The position numbers were made by a program, and so were the translations under genes. Under the pieces are notes generated by a model. The model was not told where the DNA came from. It did not search any database and saw only the letters and a list, made by a program, of their open reading frames with translations. From the IMG/VR virus record IMGVR_UViG_3300031699_000001, positions 1 through 53,537 of that record: DNA of 53,537 bases. One strand, given 5' to 3'. How positions within the stretch are numbered: the stretch's first letter is position 1; each line of letters begins with the position of its first letter. Shown here piece by piece: positions 46,167-53,537 of the stretch. This DNA comes from a virus.

Positions 46167-47131
46167 ATTTTATTACTCCTCTGCTTTACTATAAGCAATT
46201 TTTGCAAATTAGATTCCAGCCCTTTGAGTACTTTGACTCCAATTCTTGATAATCCAATTTGTTGTTGTTGTTTTTCGTCTGTCATGTCATTGTCATTCAC
46301 AAAGATATTTGCGGACGAAAGTATTAAATCTATCATTAGATTTTTATATTCTTCAAATAAAGCGTCTAGTCTATCTTGTTTATTCTCTTTAGGGTCTTTC
46401 ATAATATCCTCTATCATATCTTGAAAGGCTTCTTCTATCTCATACTTTTTAGAATAAAACTGATTAGATGATTCTTTATCTTTTAAAATAGCTCCGAGTT
46501 TTGTATCTACACTTTTTTTAATCTTGTCTACTTCCCACGGCGGTAATTCGTCAAGAGCTTTATAAATAGCGTTTGCAATACTGTCTTTATATGCGGGGCG
46601 TGGAACTAAAACAACTCCGTCAAGTAGCACTTCGTCAATTACTCTTTGACCTGATTCAGACATTCTAATTATGCCGGTATTCTCTGGTATATACCCTTCG
46701 ATTGAAAAACCTTTTTGAATAGGCTTTTTATAAGGGGGGAGCCCGTTTAACTGATTCCAAAGTGTATCTATTTTTTCTTTTTTAATCGTGCCGATATTAT
46801 CGTCATATAATTCAAACTCAGTCTCCCAGTCAAAATTAGGTAATACTCTTGCTTTCACTAAACGCCCGATATCCTCAGATTGTTTTACACCGTGTATGTC
46901 CGGAAACAGCAATATCTCTCCGCTGTTAGCTTGGTCAACAAATGACTTGATACATTTCTCTGTCATACGTTCACCGTGCTGATCGGTTTTAATGCCGGAA
47001 GAGATTCCTTTTAAATATCGTTTCTTTTTGTTATTAAGAGATTTTTCTAATGTGAAAGTATTTGAGTTGTTTAAATTAGGATGGAAGTGGAAAGATATTC
47101 TTTTTTGCACGTCGGTTTTAACATCACTCAT
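46163..47131 (-). CDS. Prohead maturation protease (HK97/U35-like) with C-terminal extension, 322 residues
   Basis: SSGIKTDQHGERMTEKCIKS, FPDIHGVKQSEDIGRL (His80) and IQKGFSIEGYIP (Ser143) match the catalytic His and Ser of S78/U35 proteases. About 150 residues after the protease are helical and may act as a built-in scaffold. Cleaves capsid and scaffold after assembly. Overlaps the next gene as ATGA. Confidence 0.85.
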   Translation of the reverse strand: MSDVKTDVQKRISFHFHPNLNNSNTFTLEKSLNNKKKRYLKGISSGIKTDQHGERMTEKCIKSFVDQANSGEILLFPDIHGVKQSEDIGRLVKARVLPNFDWETEFELYDDNIGTIKKEKIDTLWNQLNGLPPYKKPIQKGFSIEGYIPENTGIIRMSESGQRVIDEVLLDGVVLVPRPAYKDSIANAIYKALDELPPWEVDKIKKSVDTKLGAILKDKESSNQFYSKKYEIEEAFQDMIEDIMKDPKENKQDRLDALFEEYKNLMIDLILSSANIFVNDNDMTDEKQQQQIGLSRIGVKVLKGLESNLQKLLIVKQRSNKI

Positions 47132-47186
47132 TAAGTAATTCCTTAACTATGATCTTATCCGTTCGTGCGGGTTAAGACTTTTTTAA

Positions 47187-47342
47187 CTAAATATTATATT
47201 CAGTTATATTCATTTTTATTTCTTTAGAGCTTGGTACGTTCAACTCGACTTTAAAGTCTTTTGAGTAGAACTTTTTCAACAATAAAGAACATTCCTTTAA
47301 TTTTAAAGCAATTTCTTCAAATTCATTGTTATCTTTTTTCAT
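47187..47342 (-). CDS. Small hypothetical protein, 51 residues
   Basis: Helical N-terminal half (EFEEIALKLKECSLLLKKFY) and a beta end (VELNVPSSKEIKMNI). AAAGGAAATAGTGT supports ATG 47342. Located in the 232-base gap between the Mu F-like and protease genes; head accessory role possible. Confidence 0.6.
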   Translation of the reverse strand: MKKDNNEFEEIALKLKECSLLLKKFYSKDFKVELNVPSSKEIKMNITEYNI

Positions 47343-47362
47343 ACACTATTTCCTTTTATAAG

Positions 47363-48160
47363 TCAAGAGTTTTTTCTTAAAATATATTTTAATTCACATG
47401 AACACCCGATAATTTCACTTATATCAACATTACTATCGTGAGGTCTATCCATTTCAACTGTTTTACCTGATTTAACCCACTTGCCTTTTTTCTTCTCGTA
47501 TATATTAACCGTAAACTTTTCACCCATTTTCTTTTTTTCAAGATGCTTTTCTGCATGGCCTCTGCGGTATTCCTTTGAATAGCTTTTATAATGAAACCAC
47601 TGTTTATAATATTCAAGTTCCGGATTTCTTGCAATCAGTTCATCCATGTATATTTTACGTGTGTTATTAACTGCACTTTTCATTTCGGTTACTGATATAT
47701 TCCTGATATTACTCGGCACTCCATAACGTGGGTCTTTCTTTGTATAGTTGCTAAAAGTATCGGTTATCCTTGCCTTATACTCTTTAACTAGCCTTTGACT
47801 TAATTTAGTCCCTGCCGGTACTCTTTTTAATGTTTCTTTTAAATCATTGCTTAATTTATTTCTTAGCGTTTGAGTTATGTAGTTACCTTTTTCGGCAGTC
47901 TTTAATAATTCTGTCTGTGGCTTCATGTCAATAAACAATAAACGTTTCTTTGTTATATCTTCAATCGGCGGGAAGTCTACTCTCCATTTATTACTCGCAA
48001 TAGTTTTCTTAAACTTATCATCTGTTATCTTTACAACTGAGTTTGTTATTTTCTCACGGTTAAAGCTAAGTATATCATTAACTATTTTTTGATACTTTTC
48101 GCCTTTGATGTTATCTGAGCCATATTTTTTAGTTAATCTATCGATGCTAATTTTACTCAC
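47363..48160 (-). CDS. Mu F-like minor head / capsid morphogenesis protein, 265 residues
   Basis: All-helical body and a C-terminal YRRGHAEKHLEKK...RPHDSNVDISEIIGCSCELKYI, with the H-rich segment and the final Cys-X-Cys of the Mu F/SPP1 gp7 family. Binds the portal inside the capsid. I start at GTG 48160 (AAGGGCTATTTA site), inside the end of the 60-residue gene; an in-frame TTG 15 bases upstream is an alternative. Confidence 0.8.
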   Translation of the reverse strand: MSKISIDRLTKKYGSDNIKGEKYQKIVNDILSFNREKITNSVVKITDDKFKKTIASNKWRVDFPPIEDITKKRLLFIDMKPQTELLKTAEKGNYITQTLRNKLSNDLKETLKRVPAGTKLSQRLVKEYKARITDTFSNYTKKDPRYGVPSNIRNISVTEMKSAVNNTRKIYMDELIARNPELEYYKQWFHYKSYSKEYRRGHAEKHLEKKKMGEKFTVNIYEKKKGKWVKSGKTVEMDRPHDSNVDISEIIGCSCELKYILRKNS

Positions 48161-48335
48161 TAAATAGCCCTTCAATCATTGTATTGATCTCATATTCACT
48201 TTTACCTGTAAAATCCATATTGTTTACTTTATCCTCAATCAACTTAAATACTGCAATTAAATCTAACTCAAAAGGGGCAGTTATATCGTCGAATTGGTTT
48301 ATTGATAATTTGTCTATTGTTATTTCTTTTTGCAT
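48153..48335 (-). CDS. Small hypothetical head-region protein, 60 residues
   Basis: Mixed helices (FELDLIAVFKLIEDKVNNMD), acidic. Overlaps both neighbours. No domain recognised. Position upstream of the minor head gene suggests a head accessory. Confidence 0.6.
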   Translation of the reverse strand: MQKEITIDKLSINQFDDITAPFELDLIAVFKLIEDKVNNMDFTGKSEYEINTMIEGLFSE

Positions 48336-48565
48336 TTTTTCTTTTTCTCATTTCCCGCTAAACTCTGCGGTATTAAAGCCCCTCCGCTATTACTGTCAAG
48401 GGATCTTGCTACATACCATTTTTTAAGATTACTTATTAACCCTTTTACAATGCTTTTCCTGCTTTCCCATTTAGAATAGCAAATTGCGCTTGCTTGCTCT
48501 TGGCTTTTACCGTTCTTAATACAATTAGAGATACAATCACTTATGAACTCTTGTTTTTTATTCAT
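48320..48565 (-). CDS. Small head-region protein with capsid-like motif, 81 residues
   Basis: A CISNCIKNGKSQEQASAICY segment (the AIC-W pattern common in phage head proteins), then SNSGGALIPQSLAGNEKKK, which resembles the capsid N-arm GVGEGLIPQSLEKE. Ends in a Lys-rich tail. Possibly a head component processed with the capsid. ATG overlaps the stop before it. Confidence 0.65.
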   Translation of the reverse strand: MNKKQEFISDCISNCIKNGKSQEQASAICYSKWESRKSIVKGLISNLKKWYVARSLDSNSGGALIPQSLAGNEKKKKCKKK

Positions 48566-48704
48566 ATATTTTTTCCTTTGCTGGATAGTTGGTTAAATGG
48601 CTACCATAATATTTAAGCTTGTCTTTCTTCATTTCTTTTTCTTTATTCTTTTCAGCTTCCTTTTTCATATTGTTATAATTTTCTTTGCCTTTACATGTTT
48701 GCAT
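48558..48704 (-). CDS. Very small basic protein, 48 residues
   Basis: Lys/Glu-rich helix then KYYGSHLTNYPAKEKIYE. The ATG lies within the end of the 79-residue gene and the stop overlaps the next start, so it is coupled on both sides. Head accessory by location; function unknown. Confidence 0.55.
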   Translation of the reverse strand: MQTCKGKENYNNMKKEAEKNKEKEMKKDKLKYYGSHLTNYPAKEKIYE

Positions 48705-48930
48705 CTTTTACACCCTGAATGTTCATATCTATCCAGCCTTTTATTTTATCATAATTATCAAATACTTTTCCATGTAGTTCTTGCCCATTATCTAACCTAT
48801 ATTCTATAAAACATTTATCCGCTTCTTCTTTAGTAAGAAGACCTCCTATTATTTCCCACCAATATTTTATACTAAATGATATTAAATGATTTGTATTTAT
48901 ATATTTCCCTGTATTTATTTCTAATATCAT
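48691..48930 (-). CDS. Hypothetical protein, 79 residues
   Basis: Mixed fold with TGKYINTNHLISFSIKYWWE and a DNGQELHGKVFDNYDKIKGW end. Directly after the portal gene, one-base overlap, AGGAGAAATTTA site. Likely a head protein; not recognised. Confidence 0.6.
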   Translation of the reverse strand: MILEINTGKYINTNHLISFSIKYWWEIIGGLLTKEEADKCFIEYRLDNGQELHGKVFDNYDKIKGWIDMNIQGVKDANM

Positions 48931-50465
48931 TAAATTTCTCCTTGTTGTAATAAATTATTTTGCTGTTGTTCTTGCTGACTTGCACCCTGTGGATAGTTAT
49001 ACTCTTCTTTGTCAAATCCTTCTAAGTTATCCATTTCCCTTACTTCATTAACAGAGTATTTACCTGATTGTATTTTTGCAGTTTCTAGTTGTATCTCTGC
49101 CATTTCGTTTTTTGTTGTTTCAAACTCAAATATCCTTCCCCACCCAAACCTGAAAGGGAGGATCTCTTTTGATACTATTCTCTCAATTCTTTTAAAGTGA
49201 GGATAAGTTCCCTTTTCATGTTCTAGTCGTTCCTGAGTTTCGCTTGTTTCCCTACCAGCCACATAATCACTGCCCGATAGATTAACCTCTTGATTAGTTG
49301 CATTAAATATTAAAGCCACCTCTTCCCTTATATCCTTTTGGCGTTGCATCTGAATACCCATAGTATTTTCACGTGATAGATCGGCAACGGTTACTTTGTT
49401 CCCAGAAAATGTCATTATACCACCCTTAACAGGAGTATTGATTTTCTCTTCAACTCTCTTTTGTTCCATCGGATCGAGTGGTACTTCTAAGTCTTTATCC
49501 CAATCCCCAAAAGGTGAGTTGTCTGATATTATTACAACCTTTTCGGGTGGTTTCGTTCCATCTGCTTGATCTGCCATTAACTTATCAAAAAACATAGTTT
49601 CGGCTACTTTGTTAATCAAAGCCTCGAGAGGCACTAAAGGATATGATCTCATTGACGTTGGAATATATTGACTAAATGAAAGTTCATCATTAAAAAATAT
49701 TTGAGGCTCTAGTCCGTCAATGATTTGCATATAAGCATTAAGACTTGATATGTATCTGTCTTTTACAGGGACTACAGTCCCCCCAGGTAAGATATATAAG
49801 TTTTCTATTTTGCCATTAAGTGTTTCTTTATATAGGGCAGTACACCCGTGTACATGATCATCAAACACCCATTTTTTTATAAAGTCTTCCCACTTATCAT
49901 TAGCGTTCGGCTCATTCAACCAGTCTTCAATCTCGTTGTTTCTATCAACATCAATTTGTGAGTTTCTTCTTTTCCAACGGATTAAGCAACCATTAAAATT
50001 AGATGCATCCGGCAATAACTCTGTAAGCTCTGTTTTTAGTATTGCGTATAGTCTTGCCCTTGCTACTATAAAGTCAACTCTTTGTTCTTTCTGATATTCT
50101 CTATATACTTGATAGATTGATTTTAATCTCTCTGCGATTCTATCCTCTTCTTTTTTGTTGTTAGTTATTGTAAACTTTGTACTCGCAATCTTGTTTTGCC
50201 TACTTGTAACTATACCTAAAACAGGTGTGCATAGCTGAGCTATCCTTACCCTGTCTTCAGGGGATAAATAGAAATACTGGTTTTCAACTGTGGTTGTAAG
50301 TAATCCCCCCTCTTTATTCCTTGCGGTCATTCCCATTAAAGATGAGTAGGATATTATATTTATACCACGTTTATTATTGTCAACATTCCCCTGCATTTGA
50401 ATGTCATTGAGACCCTGTGTCAAACCTTTTTCAACTGTCTCCGCATTTATTATTGTATCGTTCAT
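48930..50465 (-). CDS. Portal protein, 511 residues
   Basis: Portal length and order. N-terminal part, LSPEDRVRIAQLCTPVLGIV (about 69-88), wing strands (NLYILPGGTVVPVKD), a long crown region and a Gln-rich end. Forms the DNA entry ring and binds the terminase and Mu F-like protein encoded nearby. Ribosome site AAGGTAAACTAA. Confidence 0.88.
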   Translation of the reverse strand: MNDTIINAETVEKGLTQGLNDIQMQGNVDNNKRGINIISYSSLMGMTARNKEGGLLTTTVENQYFYLSPEDRVRIAQLCTPVLGIVTSRQNKIASTKFTITNNKKEEDRIAERLKSIYQVYREYQKEQRVDFIVARARLYAILKTELTELLPDASNFNGCLIRWKRRNSQIDVDRNNEIEDWLNEPNANDKWEDFIKKWVFDDHVHGCTALYKETLNGKIENLYILPGGTVVPVKDRYISSLNAYMQIIDGLEPQIFFNDELSFSQYIPTSMRSYPLVPLEALINKVAETMFFDKLMADQADGTKPPEKVVIISDNSPFGDWDKDLEVPLDPMEQKRVEEKINTPVKGGIMTFSGNKVTVADLSRENTMGIQMQRQKDIREEVALIFNATNQEVNLSGSDYVAGRETSETQERLEHEKGTYPHFKRIERIVSKEILPFRFGWGRIFEFETTKNEMAEIQLETAKIQSGKYSVNEVREMDNLEGFDKEEYNYPQGASQQEQQQNNLLQQGEI

Positions 50466-50723
50466 TTAGTTTACCTTGCCTATATATTTATAATCACTCC
50501 ACCAACCCGTTAAAGGCACTATCCATTTTAATATTTTATATTTTAAATAATACTTATATGCCCTTTGGCTATATGAATAAGTGCCATCTTCATGCTCAAT
50601 AATATCTATTCCATCCACTTTATATCCCGATGGCAAATATCTAGCAAGCCTAATAAAAAACCATTGCAATATAAAAAAGTTTATATACCCTAACCATGAC
50701 CAGTTTTGATACCATTTTTCCAT
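50466..50723 (-). CDS. Aromatic, probably membrane-associated small protein, 85 residues
   Basis: Trp/Tyr/Phe rich (YQNWSWLGYINFFILQWFFI, 5-24) with one hydrophobic stretch and a beta end. Lies between terminase and portal. No family. Confidence 0.6.
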   Translation of the reverse strand: MEKWYQNWSWLGYINFFILQWFFIRLARYLPSGYKVDGIDIIEHEDGTYSYSQRAYKYYLKYKILKWIVPLTGWWSDYKYIGKVN

Positions 50724-50968
50724 TACTGTACCTTCATCTCTTCTTTTTGTGTTAATAGTATTATCTCTTTATACTTTTCCATCCGCTTGTATATTGCATC
50801 CCTTAAAGTCTCGTATGCATCTTTGTAGTTTAAGTTGTCTTTGAATACTAAATCTATCATCATTGTATTTATAAACTCTAATTCCATAAACTTAGTGCTT
50901 ACAAGTGCAATTTTCATTTCATCGTGAAGTGTTTCAATAGCAACCTTTACTTCTTTGTTTTTTCCCAT
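50723..50968 (-). CDS. Hypothetical helical protein, 81 residues
   Basis: Three helices in prediction by eye (IETLHDEMKIALVSTKFMEL, LRDAIYKRMEKYKEIILL). AAAAGGATAACAA ribosome site; follows the terminase by 11 bases. Not recognised; perhaps a terminase or portal helper. Confidence 0.6.
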   Translation of the reverse strand: MGKNKEVKVAIETLHDEMKIALVSTKFMELEFINTMMIDLVFKDNLNYKDAYETLRDAIYKRMEKYKEIILLTQKEEMKVQ

Positions 50969-50979
50969 TTGTTATCCTT

Positions 50980-52530
50980 TTACCTGCTAAGTAATAATAG
51001 TTTCTTACATAAATTAAGATAATTCAAACTATGAAAGCAATGATCCGGCTTATTCCCTTCAACCCAGATATAACGCCCACCTTCCAGGTGATTCTCTTTC
51101 TCCTGCCATATTCGAGTGCTGGCCTCTAAGTGTTCATTAAAGTATTCTGGCAAGTCTTTTGGAAATATAACATCTTTTAAGAGTATGGCTTCTTTTACTG
51201 AATCAAGGCTAGTTGTCCTATCAACTTTAATTATTCGTCTGGTTGCGTCTATTGCATCTTTGTTGCTTTCGGTTAAATAATCACACATAAACCAACCCTT
51301 GAAAGTTGCTACGATTTGTCTTGATAATCTTGCTTCAGGTCTACTATCTACTACTCCGCATATTATATTATATTGACGGTGAATGTCAAGAATATCTTGA
51401 AAGTTTTTAAGCTCTAACACCTTAATGATCCTTACTTTCTTATCCGGTAGCATTTCGCCGATTACAGTATGCAATATGTTTCCAACGTCAATCCCTGCAA
51501 TACAAGGGTTTCTACTTTCTGTTAGTTGGTAGTAGTCTCCTATCTCAAACATTGATCTATTGATCTTAGCTCCCTCTGCGGTGTATGCTTCCCCTAATAC
51601 AGCGTTGTAGAATCGTTGTAATTCCCTGTCATTTGAAAGGCCTCTGTTAAAGTTTGATAGCTGATCTCTTATTGGAGTCGGGCTTGTAAAAAACTGAGTA
51701 TAATGATATCCAGATATTTGGCTTTTCTTTTCGGTCACCCACTCACCTTTTCCAAATCTATCAACAGGCTTTCCGCATTTATCACATATTATATTACAGT
51801 CTCTTTCGCTTTCAAAATCAAAGTCCTTATCAATAACAATATATTCGTCATTCTCTTTTCTTACTATATGCTTAAAGAAGTCTATAAAAAACTTATGACC
51901 ACAATCACATTGATTAAACCATCTCTTTTTATCACTTTCGTTGTAGCTTATATCTATGCCATAATCTAATATAGTTGGATTGCTAACCTCTATTGTATAT
52001 CGATCTTCCATCTGTTGCTTTGCCTGTCGTTCTTTAGCCATTATAAAATTAGCTTGATTACAAAAATCCTTTTCGTCCACTATTACAACACTTGCAACAA
52101 ACTCTGCAAAGTTAGCCTGCGAGTTACTCCCGACATAATTGATTATCCCATTAAACGCTTTCATACTTGCGCTATCGATGTTCTTCATTAACGATTTATA
52201 ATACTCTGTATTCTGTATAGTAGTGTTTACCCTGGATTGTACAAACCTTGCTTTTATAACATCAGTTGGCAATATATACAGACAATTGCTTCCCTCAATA
52301 GCTTTGTTCACACTAAATGCAATTAGATACTCGCTTATACAGGATTGAGTACCCTTTTTATGTATTTGATGATGTGACTTGTCTTTGTATACCGGTATTA
52401 AGTATTGATGTTTTTGAAATCTAATAGGTTTATTTTCGTGTGTTCTATGATGGAATAATGCTTGATTAAGTACCGGATATTCTAACGATAGGTATTGATA
52501 TCCCTTATCAAGTAACTTATCATCAAACAC
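50980..52530 (-). CDS. Terminase large subunit, GpA-like, 516 residues
   Basis: GTG start (TAGTG overlap with the small subunit). ATPase: KKGTQSCISEYL as a deviant Walker A (about 58-69) and VVIVDEKDFC Walker B (about 146-155). A zinc ribbon, QCDCGHKF plus CDKCGKPV (about 209-256). Nuclease: AGIDVGN (Asp, near 348), VVDSRPE (near 396) and DHCFHSLNY (near 500). It packages DNA; GpA relatives often cut at sites or by headful. Confidence 0.92.
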   Translation of the reverse strand: MFDDKLLDKGYQYLSLEYPVLNQALFHHRTHENKPIRFQKHQYLIPVYKDKSHHQIHKKGTQSCISEYLIAFSVNKAIEGSNCLYILPTDVIKARFVQSRVNTTIQNTEYYKSLMKNIDSASMKAFNGIINYVGSNSQANFAEFVASVVIVDEKDFCNQANFIMAKERQAKQQMEDRYTIEVSNPTILDYGIDISYNESDKKRWFNQCDCGHKFFIDFFKHIVRKENDEYIVIDKDFDFESERDCNIICDKCGKPVDRFGKGEWVTEKKSQISGYHYTQFFTSPTPIRDQLSNFNRGLSNDRELQRFYNAVLGEAYTAEGAKINRSMFEIGDYYQLTESRNPCIAGIDVGNILHTVIGEMLPDKKVRIIKVLELKNFQDILDIHRQYNIICGVVDSRPEARLSRQIVATFKGWFMCDYLTESNKDAIDATRRIIKVDRTTSLDSVKEAILLKDVIFPKDLPEYFNEHLEASTRIWQEKENHLEGGRYIWVEGNKPDHCFHSLNYLNLCKKLLLLSR

Positions 52531-52838
52531 TATTTAAACTCCGCTTTCATTATATCAAGCAGCTCTTTTTTAATTGTTTCCTTATCTTCCTTGTTAATCT
52601 CATTTTCTACTTTAGCATTTACTTTCACTTTCTCTGTGGCTTTACTATGCGCCCATTCCATAGCCATCTTCCAAAAGTCCTTATTGCCTTTTTGTACCAT
52701 ACCTTCAAATACTTCTCTATTCTCTTTGATAAGCTCCTTTAGCCATGTCTTATGCTTCTTTACTTGCTTGCTTTCGTTTGGAGGTTGATACTCACTTGAA
52801 AATTGTTTGCCGTCTTTATATATATCTTTTCTTCCCAT
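52530..52838 (-). CDS. Terminase small subunit candidate, 102 residues
   Basis: The basic N-terminus FSSEYQPPNESKQVKKHKTW and helix-rich Lys/Glu body look like small terminases of the GpA type (DUF5681-like start). Overlaps the large subunit start. No good Shine-Dalgarno precedes ATG 52838, so it may rely on coupling with the 58-residue gene 22 bases upstream. Confidence 0.72.
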   Translation of the reverse strand: MGRKDIYKDGKQFSSEYQPPNESKQVKKHKTWLKELIKENREVFEGMVQKGNKDFWKMAMEWAHSKATEKVKVNAKVENEINKEDKETIKKELLDIMKAEFK

Positions 52839-52860
52839 AATCGTTTTTTAATCGTTTAGT

Positions 52861-53037
52861 TTAATGTGTATGCTTTTTTATACAGTCTGCCACCTGCCCT
52901 AATAGTTTTAATGCCTTATTTAATTCTTTGCCTACAGCTATAAATGGTTTTAATATTAACTTAGACGCCTTTATAAGCTCATCTCTATTTTCTTCAAGCT
53001 CTATTATTATAGACTGGTATTTATTTGGATATAGCAT
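52861..53037 (-). CDS. Small helical protein, 58 residues, possibly leaderless
   Basis: Starts MLYPNKYQSIIIELEENRDE; a long amphipathic helix then a Cys/His end. ATG 53037 is almost at the expected start of the late promoter (near 53036), so either it is read from longer transcripts with the AAGGAT site lying in the -10 region, or it is leaderless. A real gene is not certain. Confidence 0.5.
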   Translation of the reverse strand: MLYPNKYQSIIIELEENRDELIKASKLILKPFIAVGKELNKALKLLGQVADCIKKHTH

Positions 53038-53042
53038 ATCTT

Positions 53043-53071
53043 ATATTATCCTTTTTACCCTTAGTTGTCAA
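53043..53071 (-). promoter_or_regulatory. Late promoter TTGACA-N17-TAATAT
   Basis: Perfect -35 TTGACA (53066-53071), 17-base spacer, TAATAT (53043-53048) on the minus strand, directly before the terminase genes. The TTGACA overlaps the TGA of the preceding gene. Same class as the promoter at 5719-5746. Probably drives late genes or terminase; a sigma70-like sequence suggests host polymerase. Confidence 0.6.
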
Positions 53072-53223
53072 GTATTGTTTATTATATCAGTAATCACGTT
53101 TAGATGTTCAGCTATCATGTTGAAGATTAAGTCTTTTATTAAGTGCTTATCATCTGTTAGCGTTAAGATATCAAATATAATCTCTTTTATCTCTTCTTCT
53201 TTTTGCTTGTAGTCGTTATTCAT
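53068..53223 (-). CDS. Small acidic helical protein, 51 residues
   Basis: Glu/Lys/Ile/Asp-rich helices (YKQKEEEIKEIIFDI, LIKDLIFNMIAEHL). AAAGGATAACTAA supports ATG 53223. Its TGA is part of the TTGACA box of the late promoter, as with the gene at 7130. Last gene of the early unit. Confidence 0.62.
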   Translation of the reverse strand: MNNDYKQKEEEIKEIIFDILTLTDDKHLIKDLIFNMIAEHLNVITDIINNT

Positions 53224-53241
53224 TTAGTTATCCTTTAGTAG

Positions 53242-53511
53242 TTATTCATTTAGAGCTTTTAGTTCTTTTATTTTAAAATTAATTAAATCTTCTTTTGTCA
53301 AATAGACATCAGACTCGACATAGTTTCTAATTTTAGGATTATTATCAAAATATCCAACCTTATAAAAGATAGACTTATATGCTTTGATATCTATCCCTTT
53401 CTTATATTCTATCTCTATGCCTAATATTAGGACTTCTTTAGCTTTCCCCATATTCCAAACAAATACTCTATCATCTATATTATATTTATAATATATTCCT
53501 ATTTTTCTCAT
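53242..53511 (-). CDS. Junction-spanning hypothetical protein, 89 residues
   Basis: A beta-rich Lys/Tyr/Ile protein (YYKYNIDDRVFVWNMGKAKE, VLILGIEIEYKKG) with a helical end. Complete only at this end of the linear window; its start is copied at 1-94. It begins by ATGA overlap with the 127-residue gene when the circle is closed, supporting circularity. Function unknown. Confidence 0.75.
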   Translation of the reverse strand: MRKIGIYYKYNIDDRVFVWNMGKAKEVLILGIEIEYKKGIDIKAYKSIFYKVGYFDNNPKIRNYVESDVYLTKEDLINFKIKELKALNE

Positions 53512-53537
53512 TTCACCTCATACTCTATGCTATCGAT
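53418..53537. repeat. Right copy of 120-bp terminal direct repeat
   Basis: Identical to bases 1-120. See the left copy. Confidence 0.95.

Noticed and set aside
47419-47634. Alternative frame inside the Mu F-like gene
   Set aside because: Entirely internal, out of phase, Lys/Arg/Ile-rich shadow with no ribosome site.

Overview
The window looks like one complete genome of a contractile-tailed (myovirus-type) bacteriophage. The first 120 bases are repeated exactly as the last 120, so the unique length is 53,417 bp and the molecule is circular, circularly permuted, or an assembly of one. A gene and its operon continue cleanly across the junction. The DNA is AT-rich and every supportable gene lies on the minus strand, mostly with ATGA or TAATG overlaps and strong AAGGAG ribosome sites. 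The host is not identifiable. Lipoprotein signals (lipobox ending in Cys), membrane-anchored coiled-coil lysis proteins and strong Shine-Dalgarno use suggest an AT-rich Gram-negative host. I see no integrase, transposase, tRNA or CRISPR array; the only repressor-like gene is a small Cro/CI-type helix-turn-helix protein.

Reading in the direction of transcription (right to left): a terminator at 22.2 kb closes the late operon, and a sigma70-like promoter at 22,065-22,092 opens the early region. The early region carries many small proteins, a YopX protein, an HTH regulator, a recombination set (PD-(D/E)XK exonuclease, coiled-coil protein, ERF annealing protein, SSB), a replisome organizer with a DnaC-like loader, a helicase-methyltransferase fusion, a VRR-NUC nuclease, an HNH-like protein and a truncated radical-SAM gene. 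The 5-0 kb stretch holds a lipoprotein, an M23 peptidase, small zinc-ribbon proteins and a Gly-Asp-Tyr tandem-repeat protein. Transcription then crosses the junction to a late promoter near 53,050 and runs through terminase, portal, Mu F-like protein, protease, scaffold candidate, capsid, beta-helix protein, connectors, sheath, tube, frameshifted tail chaperone, tape measure, hub, spike, baseplate wedge, fibre and lysis genes.

The most unusual content is as follows. (1) Compact, apparently structured RNA elements fill most larger early intergenic gaps. Several have a 9-11 bp closing helix followed by a U-rich tract, possible pseudoknots and in some cases a promoter just upstream; each sits directly before a ribosome site. 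(2) A baseplate-region gene carries an in-frame 966-bp segment that begins with its own ribosome site, ATG and lipoprotein signal peptide and encodes six beta-propeller-like repeats. (3) A textbook slippery heptamer would fuse the tail chaperone to a 78-residue -1 extension. (4) There is a 90-residue protein of GGC-NNC codon repeats, a 41-bp repeat joining the ends of two small genes, a truncated radical-SAM gene, and extra domains inserted in the capsid and baseplate wedge proteins. All functions are inferred by reading; no searches or folding programs were run.
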